Part shown: positions 12,886-26,189 of the stretch, one piece after another
How the letters are laid out: the number at the start of each line of letters is the position of its first letter
Numbering within the stretch: position 1 is the first letter of the stretch
NCBI RefSeq assembly: GCF_030272615.1
Contig: NC_081413.1
Coordinates: 100,348,239 to 100,412,238 of the forward strand
From: Cryptomeria japonica
Lineage: Eukaryota; Streptophyta; Pinopsida; Cupressales; Cupressaceae
Length of the DNA: 64,000 nt
Reading direction: 5' to 3'
Notes under the pieces: generated by a model
The model's database searches: none
What the model saw: only the letters and a program-made list of their open reading frames with translations
Told to the model about the DNA's origin: nothing
Program-made: the position numbers and the translations under genes

Positions 12886-14859
12886 CTTACTCTTGGAAGT
12901 CGCAAGCTTAAGGTGAAAATGCACACACATTAATCTAAAACTTCTTTTGAACACAACCAAATTATATCTTTCCTATAGAGTATTTACAAACAATATACAT
13001 AATCTCCTCGCTAAAGGATTCATCAATCATTAAAACATCTTAGTTCAAACATTTCGTAGCTCAAAGTAAGATAATGACAACAAAAGTTTCCTTAACCTTG
13101 CTTCAATTATTCAAGGTGAATGCATTACACGAGATAAAACAAGTCACAAAACTCTTACTAGTTAAAATAAGCATGCTAAATCATTAAAATTTCTTCAAGA
13201 TAACTTTATTTAACCACATTTTGCAAGACCAAAACTATAATTCCTGTCACCGAGTTAGCATCTATAAGCATAAATCACAATAACTCACACCATTCAAGCA
13301 TGACAACATTCCTCTAACATCTAGTTGCACATAATTAAGATGATAGATATACATTTTACACAATTTTTTTACACATGGGCATATCCTTATATTATTGAAA
13401 AAGCCATTTCATATACCTATTTGAGGAAATTTTTGAATAAAGCTTTCTTCAAGACCAAATAAAATAAAAAAGGATTTCACAATTTTCAGAAATCTATCTC
13501 CTATAAACTCAAGGGAAAACAAGATTTACAACATTCAAACTTACCAGTCTCTACCACACCTTCACTACGCTACTTTGATACAAACATTTGACACATTTTT
13601 CATCTAATCAAATCATTCAAAGGCACTCTAATCCATTAATTATACATGATATATATACATAAACACTCATTGATGATATGAAATCAACAATTCCTTTTGC
13701 ATTAACTATTTCATATATTACAAACTCCTCAAATTCCAATGCTCTTCTATCTAACATTTCATAAAATCTAAAAAGTTACCAGTTCATTTCATCCTATACA
13801 CATGTTTTATTTACTCAACTAATATCAACATTATTTAATTGTTTGTTAAGTCTAGTGCACTTCTCCGTGGTGTCCTCCCTTGCACACACTATCAGAGGTT
13901 TGATTTGAACATGATAGACGATACTTCACACAAAATGAGGGCCCACAATACTCAATGTACAAAATGACCACTATAGACAACAACAACTCAAGAGAAAGTC
14001 CAAAAATAAAAGATCATCAAATCCAATATTAAATCATGAAAGATTGCCGACTGTTGCTTAACAGATTTTGTTGTCTACAAAATATAACAATATTGACCCC
14101 TAGCCCAAGCAAGAGAACAAATTATTAACAACAAGAGAAGTTGCAACAATGTCTGCAACTTTCCTATGAATTTGAGAAGTACAACTACCTCTTATGATAT
14201 AAATTTAGGTTTTTCTGGGTGTGCTTTTAACCAGAAAGCAGGAAAGACAAACTTTTGTAACTAAAAAGGGGGAAATAAAGATGCGATTAACTACACAAGA
14301 TCTTCACAACAAAGTATGAAGAACAAACTTCATGAAACTTAAACTCAAATCATTCACCAGTATTCATACAAAGATTGCCACCAGTAAATGATCATCACAT
14401 AGAAAAGATCAGTAATAGCAACACGCATAATATCCACTTCCAAATTAAAAAATAATGCAGGAAACTATTCTTCACCATAACACAAAGTCGAAATTCAAGA
14501 ACAAATATTCCAACATTCAATGAATCATTTAGATATAAATATAGATGAGAGCATCAGATATACACTGGAACTCCAATTGAATTAGCACAAAGTCTCCTTC
14601 AAACAAAATTCTATTAAGCTTCTCTAAAACTACAATGTTATGGTTAACTGAAATTCAGATAGTTTTCAGAGCAAAATCAGAACCCTTTCCAATAGTTCCC
14701 TACATCCTTAAATAGCTCAGCCTTAAACTAATTAAAATAATGGCCTCTTGAGGACATTTGACTAAAGAGTTTTAAAACATAACTTAAAAATAAACGATCC
14801 ACCGGGACCAATAGTTTTTGAGCAAAGACCTGGAAATAAACAAACTGACTAAAAAGAAA
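12886..14859. other. AT-rich non-coding stretch
   Basis: No reading frame, domain or clear repeat. If the minus-strand element model is right, this is the region between its coding part and its 3' polypurine tract. Confidence 0.4.
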
Positions 14860-17800
14860 CTAAAGAACTACCATGTCCCCTTCTGCCTCTTCAACTTCTA
14901 GTTCTGCCTCATCATTTGCTAATTCTTGGCTTCCTGCTGCTACGTCTGTTACACCAACCTAGGATTGTTTTGCCACCTGTGGACTTACTCTTTTTCTGTA
15001 TGCTATGAAATTAGAGAGGATTGGTGATATCTTTTCTGTGGTGGGTTCATTTGTGGCCTCAACTTTAATCCTCCACTTGGCAACCTTTTAGCTAGCCTCA
15101 ACGACCTTTCCAGGAATATCCTTGACCTCTTCACTGATATAATTTAACATCACCATTATGTCTTTTAGATGTTCCAGAGAATTAGATCCAACATTAGCTG
15201 TGGAGATACTATCTTCCACCTTTTGGCAAAATGTTCTTCTCACTATCTCTGCTCCTAACAACTCCTTTCCATCAGCTCCAAATATATTTATATCGTTTAT
15301 GGCAAAATGGCTCTTCAGGTCTTGTTGAAGATTTGCATTCTGAACAACCAAAGCTGTAAGATAGGATTGGAATTCTTTTGTGACATGGTGTTTCCAATCT
15401 AATATTTCTATCAAAATGGTGATGTTATTTGTATTGGGATCTTTGATGATATGCTCTGAAATCAAGACATTAGGGGGCAACTTGATGATTTCTTGCATTT
15501 CTAGAAGGACAACAAATAATCAACTAGTTTTTCTTTTTGACTTTTGTAGTTCAACTCGATGCACAATGATCATCTCATTAAGAGTCATAATTTCTCAAAC
15601 CATGCTCAATAAAAGACAACCCTTTTAAAATTACTAAACCAACCCAACTGTCGACTACTTTGGCTATGGTCTGTGATCGCTTGACAATTTCTAACTTATC
15701 AGAGTTGATAAGCTCTGTGATAGATACTCCTGAAGATGAACTAGTTGCAAAGCTTTTGACAGACCAAGCAGACCGAATAAAGGAAGTGAGAGCATCTACG
15801 TACTGTGCAAGTTCTTGATTCTTCCTTTCTGCAACTTTAGTTCTTCTGGATAAAACAACTAAGAGTTTGGCATGGTAAATATTACCTTTGATCGTTGAAG
15901 GACCCATATCGATTCTACTTATGTTGAATTCTCCTTGTGTAATTTCTTGCTCACTTTTGTCTACGTTGGGATCGACAATCTCCGACACATGATGTTCTGT
16001 TTGCGAGTCCACGATCATTTTGTCCATTCTCCTTGCCTTCTTAGGTTTGGGTGTTTCCCCTAACAAGCACGTTAATGTATCAACCCTAATCTTAGTGACT
16101 AGTGAATATTTATTCTTTTTCTTCTCAATCACCTTTTTGAGCCATGGAGTGGATGAAGTATTCATTGGACTTTTGATAGCTAGAGTATTGGTAGCAGCAT
16201 CAGATGGCAACAGACGAAAACATTATCTGTTAGAGTTTGCAGATCCATATCATAAATTAGGGACACTAAAGGGTTATGTTATCCCAATTGATCGAGGAAC
16301 TGGGTATCTTCTTCACTATAAATTATCTGCAAAGAGGCTCTCCTTTTCTTCATTGGTGTTCCAACACTTGCTTCACAAACAGATTTTATTTTTTGATTTT
16401 TCTCAGGAGGATCATTATCTCGACTAGGTTGAGAATTTGTTCTGGATGCACCAACCTCCGGTATCAATTTACCTGTTTCTTTTTGAGAGGTCTGGACATT
16501 TGTGTCAGTTTCTTTGGGTGTTCCTTTATGTGATGAAGAACTAGAATGTGTTTTGACCATATGATTTAACCAGACACATGGCCTGTTCAGAACTTGTGAA
16601 GTTCGAGCCTTGACATTTGTTTCTTCTTCTCTTTCGGGCCACTGGAATGAAGGAAAAACAACATCGTGGTATGAATCATCTATCATATTTGAACCACCAT
16701 TTGCAACATTTTCAGGAGTTGAGGGAATGACATTGAAGGCTATCATCTAACTTAATGTCAGTCGCATAAAATTTCTTTGGAAGACTTATTTTTCATCGAG
16801 ACAGTCCTCCCAAAAGTCTTTTATTTTTGGCACATGAACATATTGAGTGGCTCCATAGAAATTTTGTATGACATAACCCTTGCTATCAAAATGGGCTCTC
16901 ATAGGCAAGGAACAAAAACCAAGCTTAGCGAGCAACTTATTAGAAAATTTGGCAAACATTGTTCTTGCATGAAAAATGAGATAAACTCATTAGAAAAGAA
17001 TATCATTTCTTTCTTATTTGTACATATTTAATATTTACAAATGTCATTTGGCGGCAAAGTTCTAGGAAGACAAGATAATCAGAGGCATACTTGGGTAATT
17101 TCAGAGGTGCCTTTTCATAGCCGTCAACTCTTAAATATGAAAAACTCCTAAGTTGAATGTAGAAGCTGCCATAGTTTTGAATCAGAGCCTTATCTTTTTC
17201 TGAAATTCTATTCTCAAGGTTTCCCTCAATATCCCTTATAAGCCTCATGAGGAAATCATCATGGATGTGGGAAAAGTTCCTCATGCCTTCTTCTTTATGT
17301 AATTGGGGAAAACAATTGTAAACAGGAGCACTATTTGGAAGGTTACCCACTTGTCTCAACCCTGGACACGATATTCTTCCAACAACTTAAACATAAAAGA
17401 GTTCAGAGCATAAATGAAACTGATTTCTATCATTAAACTTGGTAAAATGCTCATGGAGTGAGTCACTTATCAATTTTTCCTAGTCAATTTGATTCCTATC
17501 ATCACAAATGGTGAGGAGGAATTGACACATCCACTCCTCAAAATATTCTGTCCCAAGTCTACCAACCACACGACACAACAGAACAATAATGTTGACACTA
17601 TCATCTCTGAACAACTTTGTTTTCATCTGAGAGGGTAATTTGGACTTGCTCGGTCGAGGGGTTTTCAACCAACCCTGAACGATAGTATCAAGACACCAAT
17701 CTATCTGGTTTTGAAAGAATTCCCATCCCGATTGCAGAGACAAATTTACCTCATCTTCTCTCTCAAGAATATGTAGTGCAAGAGCAACATTATCTGTATC

Positions 17801-18071
17801 AATTCTAGCTATCACCAACTAATTACTATTCTAAATCTCACGGGAATCAGGATGATAATGCTACACATAGGTGAAGACCAATTTTGGTCATGCAACGACA
17901 AATAGGTAACAACTAGCTTGAGGCAAAGCAAACTATAAATTTTTGCGTAACAGGGGATCTTTTTGTGTTGTGTAATCTCCCGCGGATATCATGTACCACA
18001 AATGGTCCTATCTCTATGTCTTTAATAAGGCCCAGATTGCTCTCAATTGGCTGAGAGCCTTTGGGTGCCAT
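14860..18071 (-). pseudogene. Broken gene of unknown function
   Basis: Read on the minus strand, it begins at ATG 18071 (MAPKGSQPIESNL), just after an AAACCCTAG sequence often found in plant 5' leaders. Protein-like blocks follow at 17818-17480 (CRVVGRLGTEYFEEW), 17359-17003, 16746-16279 (Ser/Thr-rich, polar), 16210-15578 (basic KKARRMDK, then polar and helical), 15498-15088 and on to 14860, ending in an acidic tail (NDEAELEVEEAEGD). The blocks lie in different frames and are separated by stops, so it is either decayed or an intron-containing gene that has decayed. The combined length would be roughly 900-1000 residues. I do not recognise a domain and see no RT, integrase or protease motif. 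It lies beside a minus-strand polypurine tract and between R1 copies, in the sense orientation of that putative element, so it may be an extra or captured gene of an LTR element. Confidence 0.45.
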
Positions 18072-20702
18072 AGAAACTGAAGGGAGAAAAGCTAGGGTTT
18101 CTAGCAAGGGATGAAAACTTGAATTGGGATAAAACAAAAAATAATCATAAGAAGAAAAATTGTTCATGAATGTTGGATTAACAGACTCTTTCTATTTTAT
18201 CAGCGAAAATAAGAGAAACATAAAACTTTGACAATTTGAACAGAGAAAATCCTTTCTTTCCAACCTATTTTTTGTGCCTATGCCTAAATGCTCCTTCGTA
18301 TTCACCGGAAATTTCAAATGTAAATGATCAGAGAAAAAGTGACATACATATTTGCGCTTGGAGCAATTAATTCATGCATTTCGACAGCTACCGCACTACC
18401 TTGATATTTGAAATGAAACATTTAGTTAATACTTCATTTAACACATATCACAAGCTGGTATTGTGCTGACATCACATCACCATTCAAGTTGCCAGTCATG
18501 GGACCACTACCATTGCAACATCGGGCTATCACTTCCTTTAAGAACTGTGGAATAATAGAAAGTGTGTGCTGAAAAATCTTTAAGGTGCAATTGGCCGATA
18601 TGAGACTCGTGAGGGACCCATTGACACAGTACTATCCGGTGGAACGAGACTCAATGACAGTGAAACCTAGTGAGTTGTGTTTCTATTATGTAGCGATAAG
18701 CCAAAAAAGCAAGGTTGGGTCCCTTTTGGACATATATGAGACTTGACACTTGGGAAATGACTGATCGACCGATCAAGAAATTTAGGAACTGAGGAATCTA
18801 AAGCATGAGACAAATGAAAAGAGGCTTATTACCCTAAATAATTATCCTAACTCAACGAAAAAGAGGGGTAACATCGACGAAATCAACAAGAAATAAAGCA
18901 TGACAAATGCCACCACATAGAACAAAAATAGATGAAAGAAGAATTATAGAAGTCCAAAATCAAATTAACTCCAATGATACTTGCACAAATCACAAAATAA
19001 CTCAAGGCCAAATAACCAACTCATCCAAATCTACATCACGAGGTGACCAATATCAGTCACAGCAAAGGGAGTAACCGCTACACAACACCTGAGGGTACCA
19101 CACCCTGATTGTGTTAGGGAGTGCGAGCCAGACATTTAAAATCATGAATTTATTTATATATTCATATTCCTTTTATCATTTTAATGCAATATAGTCTTTA
19201 CAAAAGTCTAGGCAAATATCCTTCTTGAAGGAAGACATATGCAAGGAGGAAATAAAGTGTCTCATACATAGACAAGGAATACACTCATAAAATTATTAAT
19301 TTCTGAGATATCCTATCCATAAAATAACCACATCTACTATATTTTAATAAAAATAAATATCAGAACCTCAATCAATCACTCGATGATGTACTATAATATT
19401 TATCAATCTTTTCAATGCATAGTGAGTAGCATACAGATGATCACAATGTCCTACACGATGTCATTAAACAATTTAATAAATCATATATTCACACAAGTAA
19501 ATTTACTCATAAGAAACAAATCTCCTTATTTAATTGCCATACAAAATTTAATATCAAACTTCAATTACACCTACTTCTAACACCTATGATCATTTCCTTA
19601 ACACACCATTAACTAGTCAATTTGTTTATATTAAGCACAAAACGAGATGTCATAGCCTTACCTACGTCTAATTTATATCCACTTCCTTTTAATGTCACAC
19701 AAATTCAAATACACACTTACGCTATTCCGTTTACACTCGCTTCCATCAGTCCTAACTATTATTATTTGTAAACTAAATATTTCCACCACTTCAAGGAAAA
19801 TTATCATTTAGGAACACATTACAACTTCATTCAATTCATTATCAATCCATCCTACTAGAATTAATTGAGCAAGTACTTTCTTTGAAATTCAATAGGGTAA
19901 GGAGATATTACTTATCCTTAATCTATCCATTCAATCAAGCAGAGCATTTCATCAAACCACACAACCCTTCATGAATATAAGACTTTTATCTTACCCAACC
20001 AAGTAAAGACATAATGACATACATGCATTGCATCAATTTTACTTCATTCAACAAATATATTATAACATTATCTTTTAATCTATTAATTCATAAGACTTTC
20101 TACATTATTTATGCAAAAGATATTTTGCCTAGTTTATCCTTAAATGAAAACCATGGATGCCACTCATGAGTTTTCTTTTCTTTTCTTTTTGATCTTCAAT
20201 GCAAATTCATTCCATCATGTTCCTCAATAAGTATTCAAAAATTTCTATTTAGTATCAATAAACTCCTTAAGCACTTTGAATCATATACACAAATAGAGAG
20301 AGAAGTGGGAGGAAGAGCATTGCCAACAACCAATAGATGCATACAATAGTTATGTATGAGCAATTTTGAATTTCCTAAATATACCCTATTTATCGTACCA
20401 TGCAGCTATTTACATCATTTCCTAAGGCATCCAAATTCAACCTTCCATGAGGTCTTCTAACATTACGAATGCAACTAAAAATCTCAAATCCTTATTGAAA
20501 GATATGATTTACTCAATCAATTCTTTTATTACATGCAAAATCTTACACATATACAACACCCAATATTTCTATTTAGTACCCATACACCACTAGTTAAATG
20601 AATACACACAATTTTCTTCTCATTCTCTAGCATAATTATTTATATAATGAAAACCTTTATTATCTTGTTTAGATGAATCCTAATTATAATGAAAATATCC
20701 AA
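18072..20702. other. Non-coding stretch, no gene seen
   Basis: AT-rich from about 19130 onwards, with short chance frames only. The part 18072-18400 is the upstream side of the unknown minus-strand pseudogene. I searched for a primer-binding site for a minus-strand element and found none that I trust. Confidence 0.35.
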
Positions 20703-22515
20703 CCATTATTATCTTGTTTAGATGAATCCTAATTACCCAACCCATCTAATTAATTATTAATGTTATCACTTATTTAAACAAGGAAAACTTTCAATGTGTC
20801 TTGGTGGTCTAGACTCAAGCATTCTTATTAGGAACCTCTTAGTAGCCTATCTCCCACGACCCCGATCATCACATGAAAGCCCACTCCCCCTAACCATGTT
20901 CCAATACCTTAGGGCAACACACACAGTAACAAGGAGGCTCAAAACAATCTCATAAAAGAATCCACATATCCATATGCAACAAGCACAATAGCCAAATGCC
21001 AAGATATTAACACATAACCAAGAACCTCAACCATAATCAGAAAACAAGAGTAAGACAACATCCACTTACTCCACCATGAACAATATCAGATCCTCAATAG
21101 CTGGCACAACCATCTAGCTAGAGCTAACCATGAAACCATTCCTCAACAACAAGGCTTATCAACTTGCTAGAGAAAACAATACAACCTCTACGACAAGGCA
21201 CTATGCAACTTGCCGGAGCCATTAACACATCAAATAATCAAAACAATATTGGAAAATCTCAGAAATCTCAACAATTGCCTCTAGTATAGAAGACAAAACT
21301 GGAAAAATTGACCCGAAACCATAAAAACATCAAAATTACCATTGACAGGGCAGTTTAGCGCATTCATAGGAAAGAGTAGCACATAGACTAGTTCTTTTAG
21401 CATTTTTACCAATTCTTTTAGCACATACACTAGTTATTTTAGCGCTTTTACCAATTCTTTTAGCGCATACACCAATTTTATTAGCGTATAGAGCAATTCT
21501 TATAGCGCATGCACAATAGAGACTAAAACTTGGAAAAATGGACTCAGAAGAATTTTCGACAACTCAAGAAAGTACACAGGTTTCGAAATGACTTCAAAAT
21601 CTATCAATGAGGTTGCAAGGACAATATTTAATCAAGGAAACTTGGTCATTATCACAAAGAGTCGAAAACACAAAGATTTTACTTTATCCAAAACAAGAAT
21701 ACAACCCCCGACAACACCAGAGAGAGCCAATACATGACAAATACAGATAGGTCTCCAAAATCCATACGATACACTTCACACAAGCAATATGCTAACCGTT
21801 CCAACACTCTCAAGCCATAAACAAAATCACAATAGGCTGACAATCACAGGAAATGCTCACAGAGCCATTCACAACATCAACAAAAAAATAAGGAAAAATG
21901 CCAATACATTTTAATCCCAAACTATACAATATAACCTTATTATTATCCTAATTTTAATAATATTTTCCCAAATCTCTCACATCAGTCATTACACAAACAC
22001 AGAGCAGACATTTCTTTCTAGAAATGAAATATGCAGAGAGGCAAAATCAACCGACCTGAACAATAGAAGTGAAGGTAAAAGATAATTGATGAAGGGCAAT
22101 CCAATTCCAAACCCAACAAGATTCAACAATTCAACCAAGCTCCAAATCAAAAACCAAAAATATTATGAATACCAAAAATTCATAGAAAGCCAACTTTGAC
22201 AACACAGGAAAAAAAAATTGCATCCAAACAATAGAAATTTTTTAGCCAATCAGAATATTAGAAGAAATTATATTCTATACCTACCATGCATAAATACGAG
22301 GTAAATAATATAAAATAATATTATTTACTTACCCCCACAAATTAAACAATAGAATACTAGGGTAGGTAAGGAATACATTTATATTATATTAATCAATCCA
22401 AATAGTAGAAATAGAGTAATAAATCAAAAAGACAATATCAATAAATGCTCTAATTAAATATAAAGCCACAAATAATATAAATAAACAAACAAATAATCAA
22501 AACAATAAATAATCC
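20703..22515 (+). repeat. Dispersed direct repeat R1, copy 2
   Basis: Same orientation as 8963-10245, starting at 'catccaacc'/'attatcttgtttagatg' and ending in the AT-rich 'aataaataatccaataat'. It has an extra internal ~600 bp (20945-21550) absent from copy 1. A short local duplication of 'attatcttgtttagatgaat' lies at 20655-20735. Both R1 copies contain 'acccccacaaattaa' and 'ctaccatgcataaata'. Confidence 0.75.
21348..21520 (+). repeat. Short-word array of 'tttagcgc' type
   Basis: Within the extra part of R1 copy 2, the words 'ttagcgcat', 'tttagcgctttta', 'ttagcgtat' and 'atagcgcatgc' recur about every 20-30 bases, separated by 'accaattctttt'. The same core word is clustered in the leaders of elements A and B and, inverted, near the 3' end of B. 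Confidence 0.6.
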
Positions 22516-22519
22516 AATA

Positions 22520-24286
22520 ATAAATAAATAATCAAACATCACTTGTATCATTTTTTAAGGTCCTTACCACCACGTGGTGGGGCTCTTTGAAAAAGTTAGC
22601 AAGCACCACGTGGTGGGGGGTGGGGGAAGGGGGGAGACGGAGGGTGGGGAACTCCAACCACCATGTTATGGTGGAGTAATGTGTTGACCATCAATGTGGA
22701 AGAAATACCATGCATGTGATAGTGTATGCGTGGGGTATTGATGAAGGTGAGGAGGGGTGGCCACATTAGGTGACACACCCCACTCTCAAGGAGTTGGGTT
22801 TATTTGATATCCACCCGAATCAAAAGGAATGTGGGGTTTATAACAAGTGCACCCTACTCCCATAGGGAGAGGGTTAACAAGATAATTAAATCGCTGCACC
22901 TTTTTAATAGCACACGAGATTAGAAAGTGGGCTTTTCAAATTGTTTTGTAAGCCTATTTTATAGAGTTGTGGGGGTTATTTCAGTTGAAATTAACCTACA
23001 TATATTAGGGAAATAATATTAATTTAATTCTAACAAATTTGAATTTAATAGGAGGGAATCTATTTAATTATTTTGGCTATGTTTTTTTAATGAGATAACC
23101 AATTTATCATTGACAAATGATTGTGAGGATTAAATCACACTCATTTTTGGAGGGAAAAAAGAATTTTGAATGAAGAATTATCCTCAGATGAGAGGCCATA
23201 AATAGAATATCCTTGGGTTTTTAAGGGGAATTTTGGGAAAATTTTATCATTGTGCATTTGCCTAAGAATTGTTTTGTTCTTAGGAAGTCTTGGGAGGGAG
23301 AAGATTTCCGTTTTTCCTTTAGAAGTAAAGTTAGGAAATAATTTTATTTGTATTTATATTATGGACTGCGGTGAGGATAAGCCAGAGGTGGAGATTTTGA
23401 GGATGGACTCTGAGTCTCACGTTCTTCTTTCCCCCGTTGACCTCCAAGACATTTAGGCACATTCAAAGTTTTTGCTTGAAAGCTTCTTTTCTTGTACTTG
23501 TAATGTCCTCCTTGGAAATGTGAGATTAGATGTGTTTTTATGTAATGTTCAAGATGAGAAAACTTGACATAGTTTAAGAAGAAGAAATGGGAATTGGTTT
23601 GATTTCTATATTATGCTTGTGATTCTCTCAATCAATACTTTATGAATCATCGTTCTTGAAATGAAATTTTAATTTATATCTATATGAGTATAATCGATAG
23701 GTAGTCAAAGATAAAGTTATTTGTATTAATGTAATGCATGGGTATATTAAGATGCATAAGTATCTATATGAGTAAATAAACTATGACTATGTATACATTC
23801 TTAGTATTGGGAAGGGAATGTCATTTGAAGAAATAGGTACTCAAGAAATACTAGTGGTCTATAGAATTCCAGTCAGGGATTTTATTACATCTTTGTAGAT
23901 TCTATAATTCATGCAAGGTAGGAAAACCTTAAACAAACTTAAAATGGACCAAGGGTAGTGACTTTATACTTCCAATTTGTAGTTGCAAAGGGAAAGTCCA
24001 TAACCATATGTGTTCGTGTAAGAAAGTTCTTTTTATGTTTTTGGTCTTGCTATTTTACTTACCAAACCCCAAGAAGAGAGTAGTCTCTAAGTCGAGTAAA
24101 GAAGTGAGTGAACAAAGATTTTTAATGAAATATAAAAAATTGGCCTAAGTGTCGTATTAGTCACTGCATACGACAAGTCAGTTCACAAGTGTAGCCAAAA
24201 CATAGATCATCTAGAATGGTCATACTTAGTTAGAAGATAGTTGATAGTAGTATGGTTGGATTGAGATATGTGACATAAGACACTAG
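22520..24286 (+). repeat. LTR-like dispersed repeat R2, copy 1
   Basis: Matches 43170-44800 in the same orientation (e.g. 'gcctattttatagagttgtgg', 'ggagggagaagatttcc', 'cttgtaatgtcc'). It contains a TATA-like 'ccataaatagaa' at ~23195-23207 in the position expected of an LTR promoter. Copy 1 has a G-rich, palindromic insert at 22567-22650 that is not in copy 2. It lies upstream of a gypsy primer-binding site at 25177, and copy 2 lies in the matching place downstream of a gypsy 3' LTR start, so R2 may be the middle of that element's LTR. Confidence 0.65.
22567..22650 (+). other. Perfect palindromes with G-box core and a G-run tract
   Basis: CCACCACGTGGTGG (22567-22580) is a perfect 14-bp palindrome centred on CACGTG; CACCACGTGGTG recurs at 22604-22615. 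Directly after it, 22612-22650 has several runs of 3-6 G on the plus strand, enough for a G-quadruplex. A third hairpin, CCACCATGTTATGGTGG, lies at ~22659-22675 and is also present in R2 copy 2 near 43220. Confidence 0.7.
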
Positions 24287-24745
24287 TGTTAGGGTTTCAA
24301 GCAGATCCGAAGCAAATATGAACTAACAATTATATGCAGATTTAAATACAAAAGATAAAGAAATAAAATAGGACACAGATAACACAAAGATTTAACGTGG
24401 TTCACCCAGAATGGGTTACGTCCACCATACACAGCCGTCCAATCTTTCTTATTATCCAGCAAAAAACAGTACATCAACCTTACAATGCCTTAAGCATCCC
24501 AGCCACTTATAACATGCGTTTTTAGGGCAAAAACAAAGTCGACCTTTTTAGGGTTTTATTACAATGTCGGTTTTCATAAAAAAAAAAAAACCCAAATTTT
24601 TTTTTCTCAGGGGCTCCCGCCCCAAAACCCCTGCTTTTCTCGGGGGCTACCGCCCCCTAACCCTTGCCTGGCCTCGGCCTTGGCCCTCGGTGAGGATACA
24701 TGCTGAGTGTACAATACTTTGCTGATCAGTCGCCACATTTCAACA
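24287..24745 (-). mobile_element. Solo LTR, Ty1/copia type, with 5-bp target duplication ACTAG
   Basis: The plus strand begins TGTTAGGG and ends TTTCAACA; on the minus strand it therefore starts TGTTGAAATG and ends CCTAACA. It is flanked by ACTAG at 24282-24286 and again at 24746-24750. The internal 'aacgtggttcacccag' at ~24395 is the complement of the GGTGAACCACGTT motif common in plant copia LTRs. It also has GC-rich inverted stretches ('gggggctaccgccccc', 24642-24657) and an A-run at 24580. There is no internal region, hence a solo LTR left by LTR-LTR recombination. Confidence 0.75.
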
Positions 24746-24750
24746 ACTAG

Positions 24751-26189
24751 TACTCAGATGACACCACATAAGGTCTCACTGTTTATACTCCTCGTGAAGG
24801 ATAGGGCCACTTCCAGTAGGAAGGTGTGTGTGAGACTGTTGGTTTGTGGTTGGAGGTGTAGCACCCGGATGGTGCTCTCCCTCCTGCAATTGACTAGCCA
24901 AGGCTTGTGAGACATATACAATACTTTCCTAGCAAGTATATCTAGTAAACTTTTATTTATGCCATGATTTGTTTTCATGATTTCCAGTGCAATGAAATTA
25001 AAGAAAATATTTCCTTCATTATGATTTTTGACAAAAATGTTAAATTATTATTTTTATTCAAATACATATTTATGTTATGAAAATTTTTTTATGCTTTAAT
25101 TGCTATTATGAATTTTATCTTGTGTAAAAGTAAAAATATATATTTTCGAAGAGTTAGGTTTTGGGGTTGTTACATGTGGTATCATGGCACAAGGTTCAAC
25201 TCATGGACCTATGAGCTCACTACAATAGCTAATGTTTGCATGAATTATTGTACCAGAAGGGTAAGGTTTAAACAAACTCCAAGAAAGTCAATTGTTGGGA
25301 ACTAGATAGTTCTAATAGCGATGAAAGAGCAGTCAACTCTTATCAAAACCATCAAAGAAACAAATGTTGTAGGAGAGGAATGGTTGGGGGATGATGAGAC
25401 TTTCAACCAGGATCTTTCTTAAGTAAGAAAATAGAAGAATGAGCTAAAGGAGGTGGCAACGGTTGCTAGATTCTTAGTCATCACACCTCCTACAGAGCCA
25501 ACGAAGCCATCCCTCACTAGATATACCTTGAGTGAGGGTAGTCACACTAAGTCACCAGTTAGACCAGTAGGGTCAGGGCAACATTTGTATGTGCAACCAC
25601 CTCCTGAAATGATAGTAATTAGTTCCGATGATTCTGAGGGTTATACCCCACAATTCCCAATAGGGGACAAAGTGTTACTAAGAGTTAAACCCCACAAGAG
25701 CTCTATCAAGTTTGGAAAGTCCTCCAAACTAGCACCCAATATCTAGACCCTTTTGAAGTTCTCGAAGTAGTTAACTCGATTGTCTACATGATTGCCTTGC
25801 CACTAGCTCTAGCCCAGTTACATAATATTTTTCATGTTTCATATTTGAAAAAGTACATTAGTGGGTTTAAACACATCTTGGATTGGAATGTATTGCAAGT
25901 GTAGGATCCAAGAGTGGTACCGATCAATCCTCTCAGAGTACTCGACATGCATAAGATTCACGTGCATAATCGAGAGGTTTTGCAATGCAAGGTCTAGTAA
26001 GACCAATATTCAGAAGATAGTGCTACTTGGGAGGATTTCAATGAGATCCACCAAAAGTTTCCCCATTTGTTTTCTTGATGTTTCTTGCTAAGAAAAGATT
26101 GAATTTAATTTTTTTTATGTTTAAAAATATACTTTATAAACTTGTGATACTGAAATCATCGAGGATGATGATTCTTAAGGGGGGAAGTA
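24751..26189 (+). mobile_element. Ty3/gypsy deletion derivative: 5' LTR end, primer site, integrase tail
   Basis: The 5' LTR appears to end in 'ttggggttgttaca' (25174). A primer-binding site, TGGTATCATGGCAC, follows at 25177, close to the initiator tRNA-Met type TGGTATCAGAGC. Only ~1 kb of internal sequence remains before a polypurine tract, 'aaggggggaagta' (26177-26189). Gag, RT and most of integrase are missing, so this is a large internal deletion and the copy cannot move by itself. Confidence 0.7.
25640..26090 (+). pseudogene. Ty3/gypsy integrase C-terminal end, broken
   Basis: GDKVLLRVKPHKSSIKFGK (25660-25720) is the GPY/F-module start typical of gypsy integrases. Decayed text follows in shifting frames that still reads as PFEVLEVVNSI, IFHVSYLKKYIS, DWNVLQV, LRVLD and ATWEDFNEIHQKFPHLF, the usual C-terminal order including a chromodomain-like ending. 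Several frameshifts and stops. It ends ~100 bases before the polypurine tract, the normal place for the end of pol. Confidence 0.7.

Noticed and set aside
8963-22515. R1 copies as the complete LTR pair of one element
   Set aside because: R1 covers only part of each putative LTR, the copies differ by a ~600-bp block, and the sequences flanking R1 on the two sides do not match.
25171-25190. Possible tRNA gene at the TGGTATCA sequence
   Set aside because: No cloverleaf can be drawn; position and sequence fit a retrotransposon primer-binding site.
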